Source: Okapia johnstoni (taxonomy: Eukaryota; Chordata; Mammalia; Artiodactyla; Giraffidae). Taken from it: 64,000 nucleotides of DNA. The translations under genes were made by a program, and so were the position numbers. The stretch spans positions 70,299,405 to 70,363,404 of the forward strand of contig CM044322.1 in NCBI GenBank assembly GCA_024291935.2, read 5' to 3'. The notes below the pieces were generated by a model. The model was not told where the DNA came from and did no database searches. It was given only the letters and a program-made list of their open reading frames with translations. Below, piece after piece: positions 32,901 through 44,900 of the stretch (position 1 is its first letter; every line of letters begins with the position of its first letter).

Positions 32901-35900
32901 TTGGACCTGGGTTCCAAGCCTGCTCCGTCACCTACTAGCTACGGGACCTTAGGCAATTCCTTCCCTGTCTCTTCGGTAAAATGGGCATGGTATCTCCTCG
33001 GGGCTGCTGTGTGGATAACCCTGACGCAAACGCATGTGAGCGCTCAGCACAGCACTGCCCACAGTAAAGCCTCAAAACCAGGCCGGTTCTCTGCTTAAAC
33101 CCTTCACACTGCCGTCAGGGTCAGGGCCAGATACTTTAATGTGGCTTGCAGGGCCCTCTATCATCTGCCCCCACTGAGAGCTCAGACTGTCACACTGTCT
33201 GCTCACAATCCACCCTCCAGCCAGGAGAGGCTCTTCCGTCTGCTGACCTGCACACACGCTCACCGCCAGCTTCTGACACTCGCCTTCAACCCCTTCTGAA
33301 CACTCCTCCTCCTCCTCTTGGTCTGGAAAACTCATTCGTCATTGGAGAATGCCTTCATTATCGTCTCCCCAGCCCTGAACCTGGATTAGCTGCTCCTCTT
33401 CTGGGCTCCCTCCATCCCCTGCACCCTGCTCTCATGTGGCACCCCCTCCACCCGCCCTGTCTGCTAGGCAGCCTCCCCCACAGACTGGAAGCCCACAAGA
33501 GAGGCTGCACCTTGAATTTTAGTTCAGCGGCCTGTATCACCACCTGTCACCAGCACCGTGGCCAATGTGTGCTAGACACTCAGAGATCAGCATCGTCTCC
33601 TCCGGCATTCCGGGCCCTCATTTTTCTCACGTACGTGTACACCCATCTCTGAGCTTTTGCTCTCACACTGCTCACTGCCCTACCTCTCCCTTCCCCAGCA
33701 TGCCCTTCCTCTTGTGACTTGACCCACCCTGGGCCAGCTCAGTGTTCCGTCCCCTCCATGAGGCTATCTCTAGATGGTCCGTAGCACACACGTGAGTGTC
33801 TACTCTCCTCAGACATTCAAAAACCTTTCAGTACCTTCTATGCGGCAGGTACTGTGCTAAACCCTGAGGGTACTCAGATGACTCATCCAAGTTAACATCT
33901 ACACTGAGCACCTGTGAGCACCTTATGCTGTTAAGTCAGGAGCTTTGCATGCCCTCTAACGCACAGAACAACCCTAAAAGGAAGGTATTGACATTCCAAT
34001 TTTGCACAGAGGAAAACTGAGGCTCAGAAGGGTGGGGGAGATGAATTGCAGAAGGTGACAAAGCCAGGAGGTATGGAGGCAAGGCTGACCTTCAGGTCTG
34101 CTACTGACCACAAAGCCACGTTCTTGCCTCTGTCCCTTGCTGGTCGAGGAGAGGCAGATAACATGAGGATGAAGGTCTTGAGGTGGGACAAACAGGAGGG
34201 GCAGGGACAAGGAGGGGGCTGCCTTCCCAGTGGGGTCAGAGACGCTCCAGAGGGTGTGAAAGGGGAGGGGCCCGAGCAGGCAGATAAGAGGGCGAGGCAG
34301 AGGAGAGGGGGCGTTGGGGACAGACGAGAGGCCACGCTGTGCCAAAGGGTGGAGATAGGGAGCGGGTTTTGTGCCATCGAGGGATGGCAGATGACTGAAC
34401 AAGGCGGACTCTGAGGGGAAGCAGCAGGGCGGCTGCAGAAAGGCAGAGAGCTTCAGAGGAAGGCGTGAGGACTGTGATTAGCTCTGCGTTTCCAAGCGGT
34501 CCCTCTGCGTCTGCAGAGGGTGGTGGCCCAGGAAGTGGCCCTCACCCTGGCTACACGTTACCATCACCCGGCAGCTCAAGTACATCAGACTGTGTGGAGA
34601 TGAAGCCCAGGCTCTAGGCTGTGTTACAAGGGCTCTGGGTGATTTGAATGTGGAACCAGCACTGAGAGCCTCTGATGGAGGCAAATTGAAAGGCCAGGAG
34701 ACAAGCCAAGAGCTGCCAAGGCACGGATGGGGGTGATCAGAAATCACGAAAAGCTAGGCTCCGTCAACTATTCCAAGCAGGTAAGTGGTTGATAAAGGCC
34801 TGAACCAAGGCAGGGATGGTGAGAAACGAGAAGGGATTTGAGTGATTATCTGCAGCAGAGTCAACCAACATAACATTGTTATTATCATTAAACTCTAACA
34901 TTTGTTGATCCCTTTAACGTCTGTGGGATATACTAGGTGATGTGTGATACCCACATCAGCTCATTCCTTCATTTACTTCTTTGAAGTTTGGGATTTCAAG
35001 GATCCTGGTCTCAGGATCAACTCAGCAGATGGGTGGGCTGTAGCACTAATTGCTCTGATTCTGTGTTGCCCCACACCCCAGCCCTCGAGACACCAACTGC
35101 CCGGACTCCTGCTCTAAAGAAATCACTCATCTTTAGTGGTGGTTTTCCAACACTCTAGGGGATCTCTGATTATGTCTGAGGGTAACATTAAATGTTCAGA
35201 ACATAATCATTTGTAATTAACATGTTTTTCTGAAAAAGATATTTGCTATGCACACTCAGGAGGCTACAGAAAGGGAAGGAGATTAGTTTAGAGAATCGGA
35301 GGTTTTCAACACGGAAGAAGCTATGTCACACCCCTGAATCAGCTGTGGAGTCATTGTTTCAATCCTCTATGTTTCCAACAACATCCATAAGAAAACAAAG
35401 CAAGGAGGTACTTTTACTGATGAGTTATAAAACCCTTTCCCTGTGCTATAATTTTTCCTGTGCGTATTTGCTTTTCCTTGAACTTGAATTTCCAGCATAT
35501 GCATGTTACACAAAATGCCAGCTGTGGGTTGGTTGGCTCAGTTGGAAAAAAAATCTGCCTGCAGTGCAGGAGACTTGGGTTCGATCCCTCCGGTCAGGAA
35601 GATATCCTGGAGGAGGAAATGGCAACGCACGCCAGTATTCTTGCCTGGAGAATCCCATGGACAGAGTAGCCTGGAGGGCTACAGTCCATAGGGTCACACA
35701 GAGTTGACTGAGCGACTAAACCACCACCAACAACAATTAAAAGAAAATGAAAATGGGAAAGAGGTGCTCACTGCTTGTCTGTAGTCTGAAATCCCATGAT
35801 CCAGCGTATGCTGAAAGCAGGGAGCCATGGGGGTCAGAACAACCCTGTTTGTGAGCCTTTCCACACATTCAGGCCGTGAGGAGGTGGGCGGGGACCTTCT

Positions 35901-38900
35901 GGCTGGAAGACCCGGGGTGAGGCTGGGCGTGGAGGAAGGAGGGGCCGCTCTGCTGTCGCGGGGCTCACCTCTGTACTGCAGCACGTCCTCGGTGTAGGCC
36001 AGCATGCTGGGGAAGGTGCTGCTGAGGGACAGGCCCAGGCCGGCCGTCCCCACGAACAGGAAGACCACGTTGTGGGAGAAAACAAGAAGCGCCAGGAACG
36101 TCACCACGACGCCGACCTGTCATGGCAGAGAAGGGCGCTGAGAAGGGGAAGCCGGTCCGTCTCCAGACGTGAACAACGCCTCCTGGCCCCTGGCGGGCTG
36201 TGTGACGAGGGCACGGCCCTGTGGAGTGCGCGGGAACTGCACCTTCCCCAGCTGGCGTCCGCCGAGGAGGCTCAACCACTGAACGACGGCAAGGAGAGCG
36301 CGGCGGCGGACAGGAGAGGACAGGAGAGACGCGGAAAGGGCACAACCTGGAGCCCCCAGCATCTCGCGGACGGCCTGCCGCGCAAGCTGGAGGAGCGTTC
36401 ACCTCCTGCTCCCCGCCGCTTACACCAGGCCTCCAAGAGTCACCTGAAAATAGCTGCACTTGGCACGTTTGAAAAACACCTACCTCAGGACTTCGCTGGC
36501 GGTCCAGCGGTTCAGAACCTGCGCTTCCATTGCCCGGGGCGCGTGTGTTTGATCCCTGGACGGGGAGCTAAGATCCCACATGTGGCGAGGTGTGGCAAAA
36601 ACAACAACAAACCCCACTTCGCTCTCTTCTGTTAGCCTGATTGACAGCAGACGGAGGATGCCAGGGCAAGTTAGCAATTCCGCCCCCACTCGGCGTGTCT
36701 CGCCCGCCAGCCGCGGGTGCAGACCGGCGGTCAGCCCGCTCCCCAGCGGCCTACCAGCCCCTCACCCTCGCCTTGCCTTCCAGCCAGGACACAGACTCCC
36801 TCTCCCCATCTTCTTCCCTAGCCAACTGGAAGCGCCCTAAAGGCAGAGATCTCCTCTTAGAGAACGCGGCAGCCCAGCCGTTCCCTGCAGGCCGCCCCCC
36901 CCCCCCACACACACACACACAAGTGTGTGCTCATCAACCCGTGAGCGACTGTTGAGATCCAGGAGAGCATCAAGAGCAGAATGACTCTTAATTTAAAACG
37001 GAGCGGAATCTGGGAAGAAACCGCGGTGAATTTGAGACTTGGCAGCTGCAGCCTGTTCAGGGCGGTTCAGCAATGGTCCCAACAGCCTGCCCAAGAAAAG
37101 CACCTGAAGAGCTTAAAAACAACTCAGACACCCGGGTTCCACTCCACTCCTCCCCCTACTCCCTGGGGCCGGGGTCCAGGAATCTGTATATTCCAAAAGC
37201 ACCTTGTGGGGCTAATGTATTTGGGAATCACTTGCTGTAGGATAGTGTTTTTCCAAACTTCTTGATGACAGGAACACTGCCCCCTACCTCCGACCCGCAC
37301 CCCCTGGGTGTCTGTTGACGGTGTAGGTTGCTAGCCCCTACCCCTGGACATTCGGATTCACCAAGTCTGAGTTGGACCCAGAAATCTGATTTTCCTCTTT
37401 AAACCCAGCTCCCTGGGTGAGTTTATTGCCAGTGCCTGACTCCTGTGGAGGCCTCCGACTTCCTGCTTTCTCCCAAACCCAGAGTCATACCCTGTCTCTT
37501 TAAGCAGCTGGCCACCAACAGCCTCTGTACCCTCATCTTCTCCCCCGGGGGGGCCTGCATCGCATCACCCCCGCTCCACAGAATGGGCGCTCTTCTTCCT
37601 GAGCCTAGCACGCTGCCCTCCAACCCCTCCCCTCTCCCCGGGGCTCCCCATTCATGTCCCCTCTGACCCGGTGTCCTCACAGGCTCCCTCCCTTTCTCCT
37701 CTGCCTGCAAAAGCTCATACCACCCAACTCTTGTCAAACAAGCCTGTTCAGCTCAGACATGTTTGTAATCCTCACACCTCTACTTCCTTCTCACCCTCTC
37801 CCTTCCCTTCCCTGCTCTCAGCCCCCATCAAATCCATGCTCCCTGCAGTAGAAGCAATGAGTCCTCACCACTAACCACGGCACCACCAGGGAATTCTCAC
37901 CCTCAACTCCTTGAGTTTGGCTTCTATGCCACCCCCACCTCCCAGCTACATTGAACAAAATTTCTTTAAGTCATCAATCAGCACAAGGACGAATCCAAGG
38001 GCCTTTCTTGGGGCTCGTGATCTTTGGCTTCTATGGTGGTGGTGGTGGTTTAGTCGCTAAGTCGTGTCCAACTCTTGCGACCCCGTGGACTGTAGCCTGT
38101 CAAGCTCCTCTGTCCATGGGAATTCTCCAGGCAAGAGCCTCTACATTATTTCCCAACCCTCTCTCCTCTAGAAACTCAAGTACATTCTGACAGTGGATTG
38201 GACTTCCTGGAGAGGTGGTGAGTTTCCATTCACTGGGGGTGTTTAGACAGACTTTTGGACCCCTTGGAAGCGGTATTACAGAGGTGATTTGAGCCCTGGT
38301 CAGAAGTTGGGCGAGGCAACCTTATAGGAATCTGTAATCTGGACCTCTTTGTCATAGATGGTGGCAGGGATATACATCAGGACGAAAAGTCTTAACCACC
38401 TTTCATGCCCAGACCTCCTGCCTCCAGAGAGACTAGTTCCTTGAAGGTCATCCTATGTGCCAGTCTGGGAAAGATGCAAGATGCACATTCCCAGGCCCCA
38501 TCCCCGAGATGGTGCCTCTGAAGGCCAGGGGATCCCTGGTCTCTGCCGGCCACAGGGCTCTCACCACCTGGGCACCAGGGTGAACAAGGAGGGATCAAGG
38601 TCAGCACTGCTTCCCTCCTAGTCCCGCAGGCTGTCAGCGGGGAGCTGCTCCCGACACAGCACCAGTCACTTCCCATAGCCCTTTCTTCAGTGGGTACAAA
38701 GTCCGAGCCCCAGAGAGAGGAAAGGGCTTTTCCAAGACCATGCAGGTGAGGCACACACCTTGGGTTTCCACACTGTCCACCCCAGCACCTCTTTCCTACC
38801 CTCTCTTCCTTGTACCCCGACATCCCCCCCAACCTGGGGCAGAGTCCAGTCTGAGAAGGTGTCCTGGGGCAGGACTATGGCATGGGATGAATGGTTCTTC

Positions 38901-41900
38901 TGGGTCTCCAAGCAGTGAAAGGCGGCCGCTTACCACATTGATGAAAACCATGGTGGCTGGCTTCACTCTGGAGGAGACAGGAATGGAGATGAGCCGACCC
39001 AGGGTGATGAAGCCCCAGAAGAGGCTGGGGAGGTAACCAGCCACCTTGTGTCCCACGGACAGCGGTTTCTCCACTGCGTAGCTGTACACGAAGGCAGAGT
39101 ATGCGCCCTGTGGGGAGATGGGTCCTGCTGAGCACACCTGCGGTGTCCCCTAGCCGGGCAGGCATGGTCTGGGCTGGCGGGAACTGGCCCTGCTCCTAGA
39201 GGCCTGGAGCTGAGCCCACCTGGCACATGCAGGCTTGAGCTGAGGCTGGAACCTGGGCGCCACAGCCTGCAGACGGTGCCTGCGGGAGCCAGGCACTCAG
39301 AAAGGTGTGTCTGGGTCCCAGAGGAGCCCCACGGGGTCCAGGCAGGCAGGCAGGCAGGCTCTGCCCTCCTCAGCCAGAGCAGAGTTTCAATACATGCCCT
39401 ATTTACGAGGATTCCACAGAAGGTTTTTTGCTAAAGGAAGGGTGCTGCAGCTAAAATAGGTGTGTACAGGCATCTCATTTTACAGATGAAAGGGCAGAGG
39501 GAAGTGACTTGCCCAAGGTCACACTGAGAGTTGGAAGTCAACCAGTTCTGTCACAAGTACTTTCTACCAGGTCATCTAGGGCTTTAGGGCCTTTTCTTTG
39601 GAGAGTCCCTCATAAGGCAACCAGTTAATCAATCAGCCACTCCAAACGGTCCTAATCTAATCCTTAAGAGATTTCTGGAAAAAGGCACTACTAAATAGAG
39701 TAGCAGAGGTCACTGGTGGACTGAATACTTAGTTAGGCCCAGATAGTGCCTGTAGCTTGTTTACCACGTGGTTTGAGAGACGCAGGCTTGGAATGTGTTC
39801 CAGGAAGCAGAAAGCCCTAGCGTCTATGTGGCATGACCTCTACCTGGGGGAACAGGGCACTGCCCCTTTGAAAAAAAATGTAACACACTAGAGTCCCCTA
39901 TCCACAGGGTTCATGAAAATAAAAACTGAACAATACAGAAGACCATAGTTCCAAGAGGCTGTATTCAGTTCTAGAAAGGCTCTTCCCTGGGACTTATACT
40001 GGGTTTAAACACTTGGATCAATGGTACTAGAGGTGAGGTCTCTAGGAAATCTTGATCCACCTCCTTTCTCTCTCCACCCCGGACTTGAGGCTCAGGGGGT
40101 GCCCCATAAGGGGCGCCCTCCGAGAGCAGGCTCACGGTTAGCCCGTCGGTCATAAACAGGACCAGGGCGGCTGTGATGTGGATGGCGAAGAAGGAAGAAG
40201 GGACCCCTCTGAAGTTCTTCCTCTGGCAGCAGCTGAACAGGTCCTCGTGCCCTGGACAAGACACAGGAAGTGGGGGACAAGTCTCAGTTCCCCCTCCTCC
40301 CCCGGCGCGCCCAGCCCTGGCAGAAAGGAGACCACTTCCTGCCTCCCACCTTCTCCACCATCCAACGGCTCATGAGGAGAGCCCCCGTCTGTTTTGCAGG
40401 GTGGTTGGAAGCAGGGCTCAGAGAAGCCAGGCAGCGTGCCCCAGGTCATACAGGCAGGGTGAGTCAGGGTGGAGGTGGGAGCTGCTCTCCTCTACTCCTG
40501 GCCTGTTTGCTCCATCTCTTGCCCCTCCCTGCACCCCGAGACCAGCAGTGTCAAGGGTTTTTTCCTCAGCCATTACCACCTGTGATCCACGTCCGCCCTC
40601 TGGGCGGGAGGGCTTAGCAGGGGAGCCTCGGAATGGGGCCTTGAGCCTGAGGGTTCCTTAGAGCCCCTACCTGGGTGGAACTTGGGGGACAGCGAGGACG
40701 CATCTTCCTTCTCAGGAGGCTGTGTCTCCAGGGTGAGCTCGTCCGCGGACAGCAGCAGGGGCCTCCTCTGAGGGCAGCAGGCCAGCAGGCGCTCTTTGGA
40801 CAGCAGATACAGCACAGCCAAGGGCACCGGGAGCTGGGGACAGGCAGAGGGTCAGGAGAGCCTGCTTCCCGCCAGTCTGCCCATTTCCCAGCCTGGCCTG
40901 CTGCACACGCTGCTGCCCGGCTGTGTGGCAAAGGTCTGCACGGTCCTGGGAGATGACAGCTCCTTCCACAGGGCACCCCCTGAAAGCCAGCCCCAGCTAA
41001 GGTAGCCAGATGCCTTGACCTCAGCAGGCTTGCTGTAACTGCTGCCAGACTTGAACCACAGTCATTTCCCTGAACAGACAGGTGCTTTTCACACACAAAG
41101 CTTGGACTGACATGGGGCCTCTGCTGGCACAGGAGGTGCAAGAGATAAACTCCTTTCCAACATCCTTGTCCTGAGCAGGGCTGGAAATGGCCCCTCATAC
41201 TCATTCACGCTGGTAGAGCATGTGATGCTTTAGAAAGAAGTTTGGCTTTTGTTCATCACAGTTCTGTAAAACGTGCTGGTGATATCATTAAACCCACTTT
41301 CCAGGTGGGGCAACTGAGGCTCAGAGTTATCATTTAGTCTAAACTTGCTACAGTGGGAAGGTCTGAGAGCATTAGTGCAGGTCACACAGCTGACTTGAGG
41401 CAGAGTTAGACTGGTATCCAGGCATCCTGATTCTGACCAGTGTTATCTCCATGTCGGGGGATGTTCTGGGTGATGTCATACCTCACAAAAGCACAGGGGC
41501 TGCCCCTAAGGTAAACAGAGGCAGGGACTCCTTTAGATTGAGAAATGCACGCTATGGGCAACATGCATGCAGAGCCCAGAGTCAGGTTGACTGATACTTA
41601 TGTTAAGTCGCTTAGGTTTTACGAACTCCCCAGAGCAATGAGCAATGTCTCCTGCTCCTGGAGTTGCCTCCATCGCCTCCCTCAGGTGCCTTGCCTGTGT
41701 CTAACTGCCCTTGCTGCCAGGAAGTCCTTCGTCGAGTCTAACCTCTGCTCTTCCTGCTGCAACTGCATCCTGGCTCCTTTTGCTTTAGAAGGAGAAGCCC
41801 AGGGAGCTGTGGAAGTGTCCCAGGGGCCAATGGGCTCCTCGGGGCTCACAGGCAAAGCTGGCACAGACATCAGCAAGCTGCCAGCCTCTGCCTGGCACTG

Positions 41901-44900
41901 CCATGGGCAAGCCTCTACCTCGCCTGGAGACAGGCTGGCTCACACAGGCATTTCCCCAAGTCACCTAAATGCCACCCCTGTGCTGGCACCTCCCTGGGGG
42001 CACCTTGGGAGCCTCCTTCCACTTATTGATGTCAGTCAGGCACACTCCAGCAGCATTAGAGCCATAAACCAGGCCTGAATGGAGGATACGGCCCCTGCCT
42101 CTGGAGTCCTGGGTCTGATATGGGAGGTGAAGCCCTCTCTCCAATCTGATGGGGGAAACAGGAAACCCACATACAGAAGCCTGTGGCAGCAGGACGCCTG
42201 GGTGAAGGCCAAGGGGAAACAGCTGTAAAAGAGGTGTGCTCACTCAGGTTGGGCTTTCCAGAGAGGTGGGTGGTGGGAAGGACTTCACCAGGGTTGCCAA
42301 CAGGAACACACTGGATCTTTATTAGGAGCCCGTTCAGGAAAGAGAGGCTCCACCTTAAAAGTCAGAGGATGCCAGGTGGGCTGGCCTGTGTGCTTGCATT
42401 TGCCCACATGCATGCTTAGCCCATTCTCATCTGGGGTGGACTGTTTATCTTCAGACACAAACCAATGGAAAAAGTCCGGAAATCCTGCAGCAAAGTGCCT
42501 CCAGTCTGTGCCTCATGGTGCAAGAGAAAACAGACCTCAGGCTTAAGCTGGCTGGACGTTCCAGCTTCCTGGTCCCAGAGTCTCAGCCTTGACATTGTAC
42601 TGACAGGGTGCTTTGCCTTCCTAGATCCCCCTTGGAGGGCAAGGCCCAAAGCCGCATTGTTCCCCAAACAATGATGGGCATGGGAAGAAAAAGGAAGGAG
42701 CAGAGGGAGAGGGGTGCACTTTTGAGGCCTTCCCGTGAGGACTCTGGTACAGGGAAAGTTACAAAAGAGAAGGGAAATGAGCAGTTGATTACAGGGCAGC
42801 TGGGAGGGGCTTGTGCCGGAAGTAAGGGTTCCAGCCTGGTCAACTCTCTTACTGGCCCCTTTATCAGGCCCTTGAGCCAGTGACTGTATGACTGTTTAGT
42901 GGGACTGGGTGTCCTCAAGGGCCTCTTTCAATGCTATCTGTATGGCATCACTCTGAGGCCTAGCCTGCCTGCCTTGGGATGAGTACCAAGACTAACAGAC
43001 TCCAAGTCAGGGTGAAAATCTATGCAGCACCTCCATCCCATGGCCAGGCGGATGGTCACCTGGACTACCCCCACCCCAGCGCCTGCTCTGGTGCTCCCAG
43101 CCATCATCCCTAAGCTGACCAGGAGCTGGCAGGGGTTCCCCAACTTCTAGCCTGGGCTAACCCAGGCTGCAGGGCCACAGGGGGGGGTTGCCAACCAGGT
43201 ATGAGTCAGTCCTGACTTGGAAAAGGAGCATGAGAGCTGGGGTGGAGAGGGCCCTGGGATCTGCCCCAGTCACAGTGCAGTGGTCTCCCCGTTCTGTCCC
43301 CACCAGGGCAGCCACATCACGCGGGGTCCTTTGGAGGTCATCTTGCCCAGCCTCCAGCCTCCATGGGGGCCCACCTCACAGCAGGAACAGGAGAAGCCCA
43401 CTAGTGACTGAGGACCCTGGAGGGGAGCCTGGAGTGTCCTGCAAGGCTCTGTCCCAGGGTCCACTTCACCTGCCCTTGGAGGAGAAGAGCTGGTTTCCTT
43501 AGGGGAGCTCCAAGGACTTGGAAGTCGACCCTGATCTCATGGCGCTAAACCTGCTCACTGTTTTACCTCCTTCGAGAATCTCAATCCCAGGATGTCACTA
43601 CTGAAGGGCTTCAGAGGTGAGCTCCTGCTACTCCCTGTGGTCAGGATGAATCCCTGCAGGTCGGCTCTCCCATGTTCTTGCCTTCCAGAAGGCACATCTC
43701 AGCCCCAGTCCATTTCTCAGAAAGGGAAGAATCTGTACCAGGAGCTGGTATGGACTGGTAAGGGACTGTCCACTAGTCCTCACCCAACCCTGCCCAGGGG
43801 CACTCACGTTGATCAGAGCCATAATCCAGAAGGCATAGGACACACGGGTCCCTGCCCCGTCCTGTGAGGGCAGGCCAGGCAGGGTCCGGTTGGACCCAGG
43901 CTGTGCCTCGGTGTGCTGGCGGCCCAGGATCCTGGAGGCATGGAACAGGTGGCTGCCGGAGGTGGCATTGGCTGTGCTATTGGCAGGCAAGCAGCTGGCC
44001 TCAGACAGGAAAGGGTCAGCGATGAGAGGGCTCAGCAGTGCACCAAAGCCCACAAAGAAATGGAGAACCTGGAGGGAAGAGAATTGGGGGGGTGAAGGCA
44101 TGGCTCAGGCTTTGCATGACCCCCACCATGTGTCCCATCTGGGGAGCCCCTGCCTGGGAGCAGCAGAGGGTGGGAGGCAGGAAGGGTGAGGAGTGAAGCT
44201 CCCGTCCCCACCTTCCTGCATGAGATAACTTGGTGACAGTGGCCAACCCCTCCCTCGCTCCCTTCTTTCCCAAAACTTAACCCTCAGCTGGGGGCTATAT
44301 ACCCCCATGCTAGAATCTACCAGGTAACACCCCAAAGGGAAGAGGATTTGATAAAGGGAAGGGCTGGACTAGAGTCCTGGGTAACAGAGAGGAGAGGATG
44401 GAAGAACAAGCACAGGAGGAGACGAGAGAACAGCAAGTCCTTCCATCGCACCCCTTCCCAATTTACAGAGCCTTTTCTCTTTAGCACTTAGATTCCTGTG
44501 ACTCTCTGCGCACAGTGGTCATCACTCCATTTTAGAGATGAAGACACCCAGGTCCAGAGATAACAGCCAGTGCGGCCCGGCTGGAAATGGTCACTCTGAA
44601 CTTGACCCGGCTGCTCCTTCCGGGTCACTGTCCTGGCCGTGAGGAACAGGTGCCCGGGGAGAGGGCTGAGGAAGCTCCTTTGAGCCCCGCCCAGCCCCAG
44701 CCCCAGGCCTGCTGGGGGCTCACCTGGAGGAAGACAGCTGAGTCCTTCTGGTAGATCCTCACCAGCTGCATGTTGGCCACGGTGTCGATGCAGCCCATGG
44801 CCAGGCCTGCCAGTGCCATGACGGAGGCCAGCACCTTCACGTCCCGGCAGAAGGGGATGGTGGCGAACACCAGGGAGATGGCCAGGGAGGAGGTGAAGAG

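Larger units (their letters stand above)
32540..35968 (-). other. MFSD4A: MFSD4A intron 7
   Basis: Holds L2-like stretches (about 32640-32860 and 33095-33720), sense MIR (32866-33070), antisense MIR (about 33880-34110), a MER20-like element (about 34535-34700) and a Bov-tA (35519-35728). 34110-34500 is GA-rich and otherwise unassigned; 34750-35500 shows nothing recognised. Confidence 0.6.
36117..38933 (-). other. MFSD4A: MFSD4A intron 6
   Basis: Contains a CHR SINE (36484-36612), a C-run plus (CA)n at 36896-36922, a MER20-like copy (about 37080-37430) and a Bov-A copy (38035-38142). 37440-37940 is pyrimidine-rich and possibly L2-derived. 36120-36480 is GC-rich without a recognised element. 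Confidence 0.6.

Noticed and set aside
33146..33652. 168-codon plus-strand ORF in MFSD4A intron 7
   Set aside because: Lies in an L2-derived stretch; composition is Pro/Leu/His-rich without family similarity.
41545..42078. 177-codon ORF in MFSD4A intron 3
   Set aside because: No domain, no splice partners, and low-complexity Ser/Ala/Leu content; no independent support.
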